Positions 23,301 through 38,300 of a DNA stretch of 64,000 nucleotides are shown piece by piece; the stretch's first letter is position 1; each line of letters begins with the position of its first letter. The notes under the pieces were generated by a model. The model was not told the origin of the DNA. It did no database searches and was given only the letters and a program-made list of their open reading frames with translations. The translations under genes were made by a program, and so were the position numbers. The DNA lies in contig NC_060248.1 in the NCBI RefSeq assembly GCF_921293095.1, forward strand, positions 14,960,744 through 15,024,743. The letters run 5' to 3'. Origin of the DNA: Ischnura elegans. Taxonomy: Eukaryota; Arthropoda; Insecta; Odonata; Coenagrionidae.

Positions 23301-26300
23301 CTAATTTTCACTAATCAACTCCTTATTAATAGTATGGATGAGGCTATTGAATGGAAAATCTACAAAGAAATAAACATTAAAGAGCTTTGAGTAAGTCATT
23401 CGACAGGGACTTTAATCTTCATAAATAAAGACATAAACATTGATTATTTAAACAATGATGGACACTTTATGTTGGGAAATATTGCAAACATTTCTTAAGA
23501 AATTAAAAATGCACGTAAACGATTCGGTATCCTTCAACAGATGCACTCGTTGAAATCGCTTCGATGGAATTGATGGATTCATTTTCGGCCACATTTCGTT
23601 TCCTCAAATAATCCAAGCTCTTACCTTTACCTTCAGACACAAATTTGCCTTTAAATCGGCATAATGACGCCATCACTTCAGCCCAAAGGTATATTTAATA
23701 ACTTAAGGCTAAGTAAAAGGGATAATAAAACGAGTAATATTGTCACAATGCAACTTAACTCTACGAGGTAACGTAAACAAACAAAGGTGCTCAACCGCTG
23801 TGAAACTACGATATGTTGGCAGCGTTGTCAAGTTGGTGGTCAGCAATTATAAATAAACCATTTTTCCAAATTAGGTTGAAATTAACAGAGCAAAAGGTCT
23901 CATTAGTTAAGTTCATTTTATTCATCACAAATGATGTAGTTATAAAGCTTTACTGTATTTCCAGAGAAAGTACTTAAATTCTTCCGATACCTAAGAGTCA
24001 ATATAACAGCCATTCTTCATATCACTAGATCATTCCATTTTAAGTAAAATTCATGCATTGTAAAGCTATTTTGATTGATTTAGGATTACTTTTAATTTTT
24101 ATGAATGACTAATTTAGCAATTTTAACTCGTTGTTATCGAGTTTATCTAACTAATGAAAGCAGTATTTCGAAGCGCAGGTTCCTCCTTAAGCCCAATTAT
24201 TTGTAGTGACAATGCTCCAATTTCTGGCTTGCATATGATGGATCAACTGCTGTTCTGTGCTACTGATCCGTGATGTTTGATTTTTCACATGCCCTATTTT
24301 GTTTAACAGCAGATAACAAAGAAAGTGTGAAATCCAGGGTAAAACTGACTTAAATTCTAGAGATGTGCGAATAGTATCCGTGAATACTCAAATACCTCGA
24401 ATACTAGAAAGCATTCGATATTCGAGATCTCGAATAGTTATGCTAAAGGTACAACCTTAAATACTTTGAATTTCACGCCATACACTGTCGCACGTGAATC
24501 GTTGTAATTTGGCCCAGAAAAATCCGGTGGAGAAGAGTGTGTATTTTGCAAAACGCCTCGAATTGTCTGCTAGCACTTGACAGTTGGAGTGGGGGTAAAG
24601 CGAGCTACCTGATGAAAATAAGAAGTTGGATGAAGCCGAGTATCAGATGGGCGTGCTGCTGAAATGGCGTTTGGTAGATAAGAATGTATGCATCAGACAG
24701 AAATCCATCGTAGCAGTGTAAATGCCGAGACGGCATGCAATCATTTTTTCGCGAGGTGGTGTGTCCCCTTAGAATATTTGAAAGAGACGTTAGTTGAATC
24801 AACAATATGCCCAATTGTTTCCATAAAATTAAAATATTCCATTAATCAGCTAAATTCCGGTATGAATCCTTTAAAGGAAATCTTAATTACTCGCCAAAAC
24901 CTTGCGTTTCCTGCTGCATAGGCAACCAAATCAAACATTCCCGCATTCATCGTTTACAGTATTCGAGGTATTCAAATATTTGAGCAATGATTTAATATTG
25001 GAATTCGATATTCGAGTTTGAGAAATCTGCTATTCGACCCATCTCCATTAAATTCAAATCAATACCTTACACCATTTTTTTTCTGCAAGTGTTTAATATC
25101 AAGAATATCTTAAACAGACATGATGCACTTTTCTGGAATACTTCCTCCCAAGAAAAAAATATGGAACAATGATTTCAATTCAATTTGGTTTTGGAATAGC
25201 TTATGTTATTGCATTAACACAGCAATTCATAATGGTTTTGGAAGGCCTTCAGAAGTGGTAGCGCACTGGCAAACTAATCACTGGAGCTTTTCTCTTCTTA
25301 GATAACAATTATACCATTTAATATAGAAAATCAATACAGTGGAGCCCCGCTAATCCAAAATCCGGTAATCCGAAAATCCGCTTAATCCGAAATCAAAATC
25401 AGGAAAAAACAAAACTTTATAAAATCTAGAAAAAACATGGTAAAATTTATTTTTGAAAATTACAGTATGTTTTTAGGTTAGAAAATGTAAAAAACAAAAT
25501 AAAACAGTGTCACAGAACAAAACTACATTGATTTAAAAAAGTCCGTAACATTTTTTTGTCGGAGAGAAGAACACCTCTCTTTTGAAGCGTAATTGCGCCA
25601 GCGTCTCAGAAACAAAGTGTCGGCTGGTGTCGCGACGGACTGTTGTTCTACGTAGAGTAGCGCAAGATCAAAGGCGGTCGCGGTGTCCGAATGGGAAACT
25701 CTCTGCTCGCTGTCGTCGTCTACCTCACCTTCACTGTCGTCCTGGGCCATGTTGTTGTCCGGGGATCTCAAAACCATATCTACAATTTGCTGAAGATCGG
25801 TAAAGATTTCGTGATCGTTGTCATCAGCTTGCATCCAATCGTCGACATCATTTTCATTTGCGTCCTCGCAGCCGTTTCGGTCTGGTTGTGGATTTTCATC
25901 AAAAGTAAGACTTGGCCAAAGTTTACTCCAGGGTTTTTAAATCAGGTGTTCTTTTGCAGCTTCTCACGAATCTGCTACCCAGTAAATAACATCTTTGACA
26001 TTTATAATTTTAAGTTTATCAATCAAGGAGAGGGTTTCATCTTCATTTTCGAGGATTCGTCTCAGAAGCTGTTTTCTGTAAGAAAGTTTGAGATGCTGCA
26101 ATACATGTTGGTCCATGGGCTGGGGCAAAGGGGTCACGTTTGGTGGTAGGAAAACGGCCTTTATATATCCATTGACTAATTCGTCTTCTGAGGGATGTGA
26201 GGAAGCGTTGTCTCAGAAAAGTAAAGCACGGATTGGTAGCTCATTTTCAACACAAAATCGAGTGACTTCAGGAACAAACTGGTTGTCAAACCATTCCTTA

Positions 26301-29300
26301 AAATGTTTTGAGGTCATCCAAGCATTTTTGGGAGTTTTTGTAGACGACAGGTAGGGTTTGTAGGTTTAGGTTTTTCAATGCCCTTGGTTTTGCTGCTTTC
26401 CCAATAACCATTAAGGGCAACTTATGATTTCCTGCAGCATCACTGCAGGCCAGAACAGTCAACCTTTCTTTGATTATTTTCAAGCCGGGAGCATTTCTCT
26501 CTTCTTGTGCAGCTAGACTTTTTCTAGGCAATGCCTTAAAGTTAAGGCCTGTCTCGTCAGCATTGTATATTTGCTGCGGTGAATAGTTTCCAGCAGCGAT
26601 CAGGTCAGCAAATGTATTTACATATTCAGATGCAGCAGCCACATCAGAAGACAGCCGCTCCCCAGTTATGGCTAACTGACGAATCCTGTGGCGGTTCTTG
26701 AAACGATTAAGCCAACCTGAGCTGGCTTTGAATGAATCGTCTCCGTTCATTAATTCATATAATTGCAGGGCTTTTTCTTTGACCAAGGGCCCACTAATCG
26801 GGATACCCTTTTCCCTCTCCTGAGAAAACCAGACAAACAGAGCGCTGTCAAGCTTATCTAGTGATGTGCTTTTAGCTGTTTTACGAGTTTCAGTACACTT
26901 ACTTGTTGTTGCTATGCAAAACTGTTCGATTTTATTTCGGTTTTTCTTCCAGTCGGTGATTGTCGAATTTCCCACTCCAAACTCCACAGCCAATTTCGAT
27001 GCACTTTCCCCTTTATCCAAACGTTTTAACACTTCAAGTTTATCTTGCGGTGTAATCGAAGTATGTTTACGTTTTGAGGCCATTACACTGCACTCACAAA
27101 ACTAAAATTGTTTACTGTATAAACAGTAAGATTAACAACGGAGATTGCGTAAAATATCGCTTAGTAAAACTACACTTAACTTTAGTTTGTAATTGTAATA
27201 AATAACAGTCACAATGTTAACGCAACGCGATGACTCACTGGGCTCAATAACTGACAAGGAGGCAATGGGGGGGGCTTCTACAATGTAGGTTGTGCTGCTA
27301 CCTATCGGATTTCTTTGCAACTACGAACTCAAGCGGTAGCCGTGCAGAGCTTTGCCGTACGGCGTACATAATGAATTTGGTTGTTTCTCATACCGTATGG
27401 ACGTGAAACGGCGTTTAATTTATGTAGTTGCACGTTGTATTTAATAATTTATCTTTAAATTAATAACAGTCCGCTTAATCCAAAATATTCGCTAATCTGA
27501 AATGGGTTCGGTCCCAATTATTTCGGATTAGCGGGGCTCCACTGTAATATTTTCTGTTTTTTGGGCTATCCCTTATTACCTAGAAAATTATTTATTTCAT
27601 GTGCTCAACATTAGATTAAATGCAAGGAATTTTAAATGAATTTAATGAATGAGAATGCATTTTAAAGCATCAATTAACATATTAGGCATTATTAATGATC
27701 GAATAATAGATTTACTCAGCTGCACACCATGAGCACACCAAATATGCCCACCAGCACTTGATCTGCTTCAAGGTTTGCTTTACATTGTGGAGATTTTTTT
27801 CTTCCAAAACTCAAGCCTCATCAATAAAGAGGGGTTGGACTATACAGAGAAACCTCTCTTAAACGAAACTCAAGTGACCGAAATTTTGCCGTTTCGTAGA
27901 TCAGGAGTTCGTTCCCCGGAGGTGATACGCACGTTGCTACATCCTAGGGGCACGGAAATTGAAGCAAGTCTGCATGCGTTATCTTCATTCTACCTTTGCA
28001 TACTTCAAAACAGTGCTGATTTCTTCAACTACAATGCAAATCGCCGGCAATAGACCACATTTAGGAAGCCTAAGTTTGTATTATTCAATCACTTCACGCG
28101 CTTTTTAATCCGTTTATTCTCAACATTTGAAATAGAATACATGTATTCGTGAGGTTTACACTGAAAAATTAAGATTTTGATAAATATGATCATTACTCAT
28201 ATAAATATAAGGTAACAGTGCTAATTATAGCATCATCATGAAATTTAGATTGCTCTACCATAACAACGAGTTGCGACTTTCGTCGACCCATTAAAGCGCA
28301 GTGGGTGGCAGCATTTCTTTATAGTAGTCCAATCCAGAATACTCCATTGCCATATTTGCGGTCGCGGACTTCGAAAATAATTCATTGTACTAGAATCATT
28401 TCCATCGTATTCCGGAAACACAACTGCTGATAAGAAAATATCTTGAAAGGCCTTATGCAGGAGTTCTCGAAGTAAAATACGTCACAATTTTGAAAAATGA
28501 GTTTTCGAGAAATTATATTCTGAAACCCTCAGTTCGATGACTTCGCGAATAACTAAATTTGAGTCTACTCTAGTGAACTCATCAAACAACCCTTCAATAT
28601 TCATGTCTTTTGAGAGACCCTGCCAGGATTCACGGATTTTGCCATCACTCTCCATCGCCTGGTCACAGTTGACTGCGAACCGGATAGACAACTGCCGATA
28701 GTAAAACAGCTTGTAAGGCCTCATGCATGAGTTCTCGAAGTAAAATAAGTCACGATGTTGATGCTGTTGACTGCAAACCTGGTTTTTGCAAAATAACTAA
28801 ATATGGAGACAGATGTGACACGCTCCCAAGCTTTGCAAAGCCGCTGCATTACCTGCAAAATGGTCCTCTTCAATTTCACTGATCCTTTACATCCATTCGA
28901 CAAACCAAAAACTCCACTAAAATCTGACGGTAATGCTGCCTTGGTCGAGAGGTTGCAACTTAGCTGGTGCAGTTGGGGGGAAGAAAATAACGCACACATT
29001 CCTTATTGTTAGTCCTATGTTGGGGCCCGTGCAGCGATCGAGGAAGAAATCGACTTTCCCCATGAGTGCATCAACTTCAGCCAACCACCGCTGAATTAAT
29101 CCCGCTGTCATTCATGAATTTTTGCTGCTACCACAGGGGCGAGGCATCACTCTCACCAGTGGCCCAGTCTAAACATGGTATGTTTAGACTGTGCCAGTGG
29201 TGTAGCCAGGGGGAGATCAGGGGGTACAAAATATTTCTCTGAAAAATGAAGTTTTTTTCAATCATGAAAACTGTTAAAATTGGTTTAAAACTCTCTACTT

Positions 29301-32300
29301 AGTAGTACTAAGTTAGTACCCTGTTTTTCAAAAATTCCCCCCATGTTTTGGACCCCCCGAACGAAATTCCTGGATACTCCACTGACTCTAGCATTCTTAA
29401 AACAGCGGGGTTTCACATACTTCCCCACTAAAAACAGAGGTAACTTCTCCGAGCCATCACTATTGGTGCATAGGAGTACTATAAACGTTCTTTGCTCATT
29501 TTTCCCCCACGGCCCACCTCTTCCTTTGTGTACGGTCAGGAAGCAAATTATAAAAAGACCCTTTGTCAGCATTGAAGATGTCCTTAGAACTGTTTCTATT
29601 CAACTATCCATTCCCAACTTCCTGCTTGCTCCTACAAGATGGGCCCTGAAATGGGGATCGGCTCCAGAAAGATAGTTGAAGATTTGTCCATTGACATTGG
29701 TAATGGAGCGTTTTCGGTTAGGCCCCTGGGACGCAGTGTTAACAATTTCCGACCGTTAGGCAAGAATTGTCTAGTATTGATGACTGAATGTCATGCTTAA
29801 TTGCGACCTACGTCTTCTTCATGCAATGATCGACGGCCGTCACAAAGCTTTTCCTTTGAAGAAAATAAACAGCGCTTCACATCATGTTAGGACATCGCTA
29901 CAATCGTATGACAGAGACCGACCTTTAGAATAAAGCACTCAATTCAAATAACGACTAGATCAATGGGAAAATGTTGGCTTTCATCGCTTAAGTGCAAATA
30001 TTTTTTATCCAAGATTGCGGCAAATGCAAAAATTTCTCCTAGTTTTGAGATAACATTGAAATAAACAATGTGAATGAAACAAGGGTTACTACTGAGTCAT
30101 ATTCAAGATGATTAAGAGAGGCAAATTTTGGCTTTCATCTTATAGCGCACACATTGTATCTTCCATAATTTAAAGAAGTTATCCAAGATGGCGGCAAGTG
30201 AAAAAAAAAATGCTTCTCGGAATTTACGCATTGCAATTCTGTTAAGCATCTTAAACAACCGTCAAAAAAATGTGACCGAAGAACATAGCTCTAGATTTCA
30301 TATCTTTGAGCATGTAAATAATGGGACATTGAGTTATTTTACAAAAGTCAGCATTAACATTTCTTGCAATTTGCCGAGAGCCATGAGTTAGGGTCGGCGG
30401 AAACACACCATGGAAGGCTATGGTTACAGTAAATAACGACGATTCTGATCGGTTTATTCAGTGGAAGTCTCTGATTGGCCCTCCAAGGCTATGAATATTA
30501 AATTATTCATATGAAAATAAAAATTTAATCGGAAAAATTGGTTACTGAGAGGTGAATTTCACTTGATCACACCAAAATTTCTTTTCGTTGATCGGGAGTT
30601 TTCGTAAAAGAGGAGTTCGTTCATCGAGGTTTTTCACTGCTGTGTTTACATCTAGGCAATTGGCCGGACCAATAGCATTTGTTCGTTGAACGGAGTTCGT
30701 TTAGCGGGAGTTCGTTTAGGTGAGGTTTCACTGTATTTGGAGAAATAGGAAATGTATTCCATTCCATAGAAAATGGTCCCCCAATTACTTTTATCCTGGA
30801 GATATTTGGCAAAAACTTATTACGAGAAACACAGTAAATGACATATAAATAAATTCATGCAGTCAATAAGAAATTAAGAAAAATGAAATTGATTTTCTAA
30901 CATCATGACTGCTTTAAACACACATTTTAATCACTGCTATAACCACAAACGTAACCATAACAACAACAGCCTGGAATCTGAAATAAAAGACAAACTTTCT
31001 TAGTTTAAAAGCTTACTTGATGGCTCTGCAAGTAAAGAAAACTATCCTTTTTAGTTTTCTGTTATAGAAGAAATAGTTGAATGACCAAAGGCAGCCATCT
31101 TCCCCAAATGGATCAGAGGCAAGATCTGGATTGTAACTGAAAAAGAGAAAAAATATGATACATTAAATGAAGTTAAAATGGTTCACAGAAAGTGACATAA
31201 TAATTGAGACATTTTTTTGAAATCCCATACTTCCTTTTCTTCTTTCCCATAAATACTGAAGTTAAACTAATATGCATAATGCTAACAATAGTTAAGGTGA
31301 TATCATGAATAAATTTAAATCATAATGAACAATTAATTCCAGAAGCACACATTTAAAATATCACAGTAACTGACGAAGATATCCTGACTTGACCACTGCT
31401 AAAATGAGAAAAATTCTCTGAATCTAAAAGAATTGATAAGAGCCAAATCAGGGTTAAAGATTGCACCCATACACACACCACAACTGTCAAAGAATAAAAA
31501 AGCACATTATAACCCTCATCCAGAGCAACAATGTATGAAACAAAGCAACTGCAATGTAATTACCATAAATCACTCAAACACTAGATAAGACAAACGCAGT
31601 AAAGAAAAAAACTATCGCAATGAAAATTAAAGTCAATAAACCAGTGGTTAGTTGTTTGAAGTAATGGATAAGCTTCTTGAACAAGTGTCTCATGCAAAAT
31701 TTGAGTTCAACAAGCCTTCTTTAAAAGACTTGATTCACTGAATACAAATGAACAATTTTTCATTTTTCATTAAAACAGCAATAGTTAACAGCATTCTTTT
31801 GTGAAATTACTTCCTGTTGAAAAAAAAACTTAGTTCATTTCACATTTATAATTTTAAATGTCCAGTTTCATCACAATTCAACATCACCTGGTAGAAATAC
31901 ATGAAATACACAATCATTGAAAAGCTATCATAGGATAAATATTACAGGGATGAATGATTTGAGAGAGGCTAGAGATGAACTGAGCATCAGCTAGAAACCA
32001 TGGTTGGAGTTCAAACAAAAATGGTGAATGCCGCTTCCAAAGTTTGCTGCTTATAACATCAACTCACATTCTTTAAAGCAGCAGTAAACCACACACAAAT
32101 GCCTGAAAACTGTTCAAAGCAACATTTGTCATGACTGAAGCCTGGGAGCGTTGGCCATAATGGAGGACCTATCCCCATGGAAGCACTGTGTGACATTTTT
32201 TCCACATGCGTTCTTTCATTAGGAACACATTTTGGAGAGAAAAGGCTTCCAAGCTGTCTTTAAAAGGCTAAACAGCTTCTCATAAGAATAATGCTATATA

Positions 32301-35300
32301 GAACTAAAAACTGTTCATACTAAATATTCATAATAAACTAATAACAATTACCTATAGATGTCACAGTCTGATAAGCATATTTCATCATCAAGTGCCGCCC
32401 ATAGTTGCCCTCTCAAAGATCTGAACTGCTCTCCAGCTGTAGCATTCAAGTTGCTGTCCACACAGTTCATCACCCACTGAATAATAAAAGAGAATTTGAT
32501 AATAAGTTAGAAGAGGAACAAATCTGCAAGAGTGATTCGAAATATATAGCAAAAACTGATACTGAAATACCACCAATAAAAACATTTTTCTACAACTTAT
32601 TGATTATCTCAAAATTCCTGTAAATGGTGATCACTCTATTGTAACAAATTCAAGGCAAAGCATGAAAATCTTATGCTAGCATCATCAGGAAAGTTAACAT
32701 CAGAACCATTTGACCATTAAAAATTTCTGTCGTGGGTATTGATTCAGTTAATGGATATTGATTGACTATCCTAACTTCTGTCTTAAGGCAAATATTTCTT
32801 CAAGACAAAAGTCATTGGTTTCAATGATTAAAAGTACACAGCTTGAATTAACTGACTTGTGCTATATTGAGATAGGGAGATGTAAGCCATAAAGGTTATC
32901 AGTAAAAATTCAGCCCCTGAATTATTCTCATTATTTTTTCCATGAAAAGTGAGCGTTAGATGAGACAGTGCTACTGAAAATTAGGTATGGATGGATGAAT
33001 GGAATGTATTGTGTGCATCTATGAACTCAGACAAGACTGAGACCAAACGCAAAATAAAGAGAGGGACTGAAGCAGGCTCCAGTAATTTTATAGAAAGAGA
33101 CGGAGCATTCATGACCAAGAAGTACAGGAAAAAATTTGCAATTGCAAAAATGCAAATTTAGGGGTTTTCCACATCATAAACAAAACACAGTAAATGAAAA
33201 TTTGTCTTATATTTCCCTTCAAACAGAAATAAAATTTCTTTAGCCGCAGGTAAGAAATTTCAGGAGAAACACTGACCCACCCCTTCTACGGTTCCCACAA
33301 TAAGATTGACCTCGGAAGAGGGACTCTCCTGAGGAACTGGGCATTGATACTGTCTGTCTGTGTCTGTGCAACGGAACAAATGTCCTCTGAAATAAATTTT
33401 GCCAAATATGAAAATTAGGACCAAGACGGGTGTGGCATGTGGTTTTCCCATTGGCTAATCTTGTTATGACCCTTAGATTTTCAACATTTTTTTTTTTTTT
33501 CCTTCCAGGATTAGGCTACTAAGCCTGTTCCGGCTCCACATCACCATCTTTTCCTTGGTCTTCCTATACTTCTCTTGCCAAATGGTTGATATTCCATTGC
33601 TTGCTTTGGAATTCTTTCATTTGGCATTCGAAGTAAATGTTCTTTCCATCTATGTTTGTATTCTTTTAATTTGTCAGTGACTGCTTGGACACCCAGTTCA
33701 TCTCTTATTTGAGTGTTTCTTATTTTATCCAATATTGTGCAACCTTTAACTGATCTTAAAAATTTCATTTCAGACGATTCTATCTGCCTTAATTCCTTCT
33801 TTTTTGTTACCCAACATTCTGATCCGTAGAGTACAGTAGGGACTGCCATCACTTTGTAAAATTTTATTTGTGTTTCTTTTCTTGTTTTGTTCTTTAGAGT
33901 TCTTCTGATAGTGCCACATATTCTCTGGAAAGTGTTAACCTTATTTATAATATCTTTTTCCTCGTCATATGTTATGTCGCATCCTAAGTACTGGAAGTGC
34001 GACACTTGCTCCAGGACTTGATCCTCAATAACAATTTTTGTTCTTATCGGGTTGCTTCCTAAAAATGCCATAGTCTTTGTTTTGTTTTTTGAAATTCTCA
34101 GGTTGTATAGCTTGCTCAACTCGTGTAGTCTGTGTACTGCCATCTGGAGTTTGTCCTCTTTATCTTGTATTATAACCTGATCGTCAGCAAACAGCATCGT
34201 ATTTAAGTATTGAGATGGTCCTATTTCTATGCCTGGTGATACATTATTCTCTTTCCACATTCTTAGAACGTCATCCATGTATAGATTAAACAAGGTTGGG
34301 GATAGGCTGCAACCCTGTCTAACTCCTCGGTTAATGATAATTTCTTGGGTGACCTGTTTCCCTGTGTCAATTACAATTCTGGTGTCTCTGTATAGACTCT
34401 GGGAAGCTTTTATCAGATGTCTAGGAAACCCTCTTTTCTGCATAACTGACCATAACATTTCTCTATTTACATGATCGAATGCTTTTTCAAAATCTATGAA
34501 TGCCAGATGCGTTTCCAGATTGAACTCTCTTCGTTTTTGAATTATTTGTTTTAAAGTAAAAACATCGTCGATGCAAGATCTTCCCTTCCTAAATCCAGCC
34601 TGTTCTTCTAATAAAATGGTATCAGAGATAGCTTGTGGTCTAGTATTTATTATTCTACTGTAAATTTTGTATGCAGTATTTAGTAGGCTTATACCTCTGT
34701 AATTCTCTGGATTATTTCTTTTTCCTTTTTTAAACAATGAAACAACCTTTGCCACATTCCAATCCTTTGGGATTTCAAGCTTTTTCCAACACATGTTGTA
34801 TAGATGGAGGATTCTTATTTGTAGGGATGTACCTCCATATTTTATCAGCTCTGATTCAATTCCATCTATGCCAGCAGCTTTCCTATTTTTTGTCTTATTC
34901 AGAGCACATTCTAGTTCTTTCAAATCAATAGGGTCTACTCCTATTGTTTCCTCTGGAGTGTTGATCGTATCATCTAATGTTGGATCATACCATAATCTCC
35001 TATAGTGTTCTATCCATTCTTCCTTCGGTATAACATTTAGTTGGGCAGTATCTTTCTCTGATTTGTTGAGTTGTTTCATCAGTTTATATGCTATTTCTTG
35101 CCTACCATGAATATCATCCTCTACTCCACTTATAAATCTATCCCATGATATCATATGTGCATTCCTTATTATTGCTTTCGTGCGGTTTCTGACCCTGTGA
35201 TATTTTTCTTTCGTTTCCTCTGTTTTTCTCTGTAGGTATTCTCTGTATGCTTTGTTTTTATTTTCGATGGCCTGTGCTATCTCTTCGCTCCAGATTTTTA

Positions 35301-38300
35301 AACCTCTTTTCCGTTTCTTTTTATTTCTGGTGCCCAAAACTTCATTAGCTATTTGTAAAATAGCTTTCTTAAGATTTTCCCATTCCTTATTGATGTCATG
35401 TTCTGGTTTTATCTGTTCGAGCAGTTGTGTAATCCTGTGTTGGTACAGTTTTCGAATACTACTCTCTTTCAAAAGGTATGTTTTGAAGATTTTCTTTACT
35501 TGACATTGTTTCTTTTCCGTATTATGCTTTTTCCACCTTGCCCACAGTTGTATTTTTGCCTTAACAAGGAAATGATCGGTGCATATATTTGCTCCTCTAT
35601 ATATTTTCAACATTAACAATCATAATTAAATTTATGTAACTTTATCATTTAAATTGAGTAAACCTTTGAAGTGATTGACAAAATTTACATACAAATTAAG
35701 ATGTGCTTTTGTTGATTCTCTAAAGATACATTCATATACACACCTCCACATTATTTATACAACTTTTATAAGTTTGTTTATACAAACCTCCAAATTTTTG
35801 GTCCTTCAAACTTCATAATAACAAGAATCTGTATTTTACTATACTGTACTTTATTTTTGTGAAAGCATATTTTTTATCAAGTAATAAATGAGTGAATTTT
35901 ACTACAGGTCACATTTCTATAGTGTGGCAGTCCGAGTAATTTGGTCCCTTCTACAGATTACGATTTTCTTGGATCCATTAAACTCACAATATTCATGACA
36001 ATAGATTTCATGTGCTTAAGACATAACAAGTCCCAGTGGTCCGTGAGGTGAAAGTCAATCATAAACTTACCTGAGGGCTGGGCTCTTTACTGAATTCATG
36101 ACTCCTTGCATCTGAGAAGTCATAATCTGGATGGAAGGCAGCATTCAGAGTGGCTATCAAGTTGAAGAGTCGTTTTCTGCTGATTGTATCACACAGTGGT
36201 CCTTCTTCGTCACCAGATGCACTCCGCCTGAAGCAAAGACCATATGATAACAACAACCACTTCTAGATACCGTATAAGCGCGTGTAAGAGGCGCACCTTT
36301 CTTCCCAGAAATTGCAACTGAAAATGGGGGTGCGCCTCTTACACAAACTTTTTATCTTCCCCCCTTCCCCTTCACCGGTCGCAAGTCCAAGGGGTACTGA
36401 GTGGCCTTGGTTTTCAGCATGAGTCAGTCATCTGAAACCCTGGGTCAAAAACAAGCGGCAGGCAGGGGAGTTTCTCCCTTAGTGACGTATTTTTAAAATG
36501 CTCCTGTTTGCTTTTCTTGTAAGCATCGCGCCGTCACGTCGGTACCCCAAAGGTGAACATGGAAAAGATCACGCGGGGTTTTTTGCTCCGGAGGGCGCGC
36601 TAAATTTACTGCCCAAGTGGGCATCCCGCAGCATTTATACTGCATATAGTAATTGCTTTTCAAACGTAGAGAAACGCGCAGTTTTGAAGGATATACTTGG
36701 TTAATGGTCAACATCTGTCTTGCCGAGCAATTTCCATTACGCTGAGGACCTGATTTTTCAAAAATCATCTTCAGACGCTATTATGATGATTTTTGCGACT
36801 GAAAATTATATTGGTGTCAAAACCTGCTGTTTAAAAAATTCTAACGAGTGTGTTCATTGTTGGACTAAAAGGTGGACAGAAGAAATCGGAAATGCTTATA
36901 AGTGAAGAGCGCTGAACGAGTGGTCGAGGGGAAGGAGCGCGCTCCCTCCCCTCCGTATTTCAAGCTACAAGGCAATGAGCAAAGGAGCAAGGGAAGAACA
37001 TGTCCGATCTTGCATGTGACGTTGTTGCCTTCCAAATGAAGGGGCGAAGGCACAGCAAAGTGATACACGCAGTTTGCGTTGCCTGAAGTTTCCAGTCCGT
37101 CTCGTCTTGTTTGAATGCGCTTATGCTACGCTTGTTTCTTTAGAAATTGTGCTGTTTGGACTATGCTGAATATTAGTAGCGATGTTTTAACGATAAATCT
37201 TTGTGTCAATCAATTAGAGCTTAAAAAACTTAAATTCTGTCAGATATGCATCGTTAGGTCTCATTCTTTTTAGAATCTCGTTCGTGTCATACAATTGCTG
37301 AAAGATATTGAGATATCTTCGAGCTTAGTAATCATAATCATAATCATAATTTATTCAACATTAAACATAATACAATGTAATAGTCTTCGTCAAAGAAAAA
37401 CTAAATCTAGAATATACAATTTAGAGTATTGCTCTCCAGAAATTCATTGAGTGAATAAAAAGCTTGAGTCACTATCCACGAGTGAAGAACACCTTTAAAC
37501 TTTCTTAAAGTACAATTTCTTGCCTCTTGAGGTAAGTGGTTGAACATGCAAAGTTTAACATGGTCAAAAGAATTTTTTGTAGTTGACAGCCTACAGTGGG
37601 GCTGTAACAGATTATGTTTGAGCCTTGTGTTGTAATGGTGGACATCAGCACAAGTTTTATGGCTGTCAATATTCACTTTCACATTTATTAAACATTTAAA
37701 TATATATAGACCGTACAATGTCATAATCCCTTGCTGCCTGAATAGTGGTTTGCAATGTTCCCTTACGTTAGAATTGGTAATAATCCTAATGGCTCTTTTC
37801 TGTAGAATGAATAACTCTTTAGATGAGGAAGAATGGCCCCAAACCTCAATGCCATAGGAGAGGTGGCAGTGAAAAATGGCAAAGTAAACTGCTCGAAGAT
37901 GTTCGGCAGGAATGAGTGTTTTCAGTTTTCTAAGGAGGAATATGGCTTTTGATAACTTAGCAGTTGTAGAGGATGTATGACAATCCCATGTTAGTCTGCA
38001 ATCAAGGTCAAAGCCCAGTAGCTTTAAATTTCTAGTGTGGTACAGAGTAGGGCTTAAGGAGAACACCATTTGTTGGGTTTTATTTGTGTTAAGGGCAAGC
38101 CTGTTTGCTGAGAACCATTCTTCGGCCACTGAAAGGATAACATCCGAAGGATAGGTGGGGTCATTTAGATCATGTATGAGAGTAGTGTCATCAGCATATA
38201 AGACTGACGTGCAAGGAAGATGGTGTGGGAGATCATTAATCAAAATTAAAAATAAAAGAGGACCGAGGACTGATCCTTGCGGTACACCATGTGTTACGTT

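Larger units (their letters stand above)
27845..30733 (-). mobile_element. Tigger DNA transposon 2, decayed
   Basis: Ends are inverted with mismatches (CAGAGAAACCTCTCTTAAACG and, reversed, CAGTGAAACCTCACCTAAACG) and flanked by TA (27843-27844, 30734-30735). It is older than Tigger 1: end identity is lower and the coding region is shattered. A small hAT-like element interrupts it at 29195-29384, and a 110-120-bp segment is repeated at about 28384-28490 and 28640-28757. Confidence 0.82.

Noticed and set aside
29343-29675. 110-codon plus-strand frame
   Set aside because: Antisense of the Tigger 2 transposase joined to the inserted hAT-like element.
34229-35616. Plus-strand frames inside the truncated LINE
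   Set aside because: Antisense shadows of the reverse transcriptase frame.
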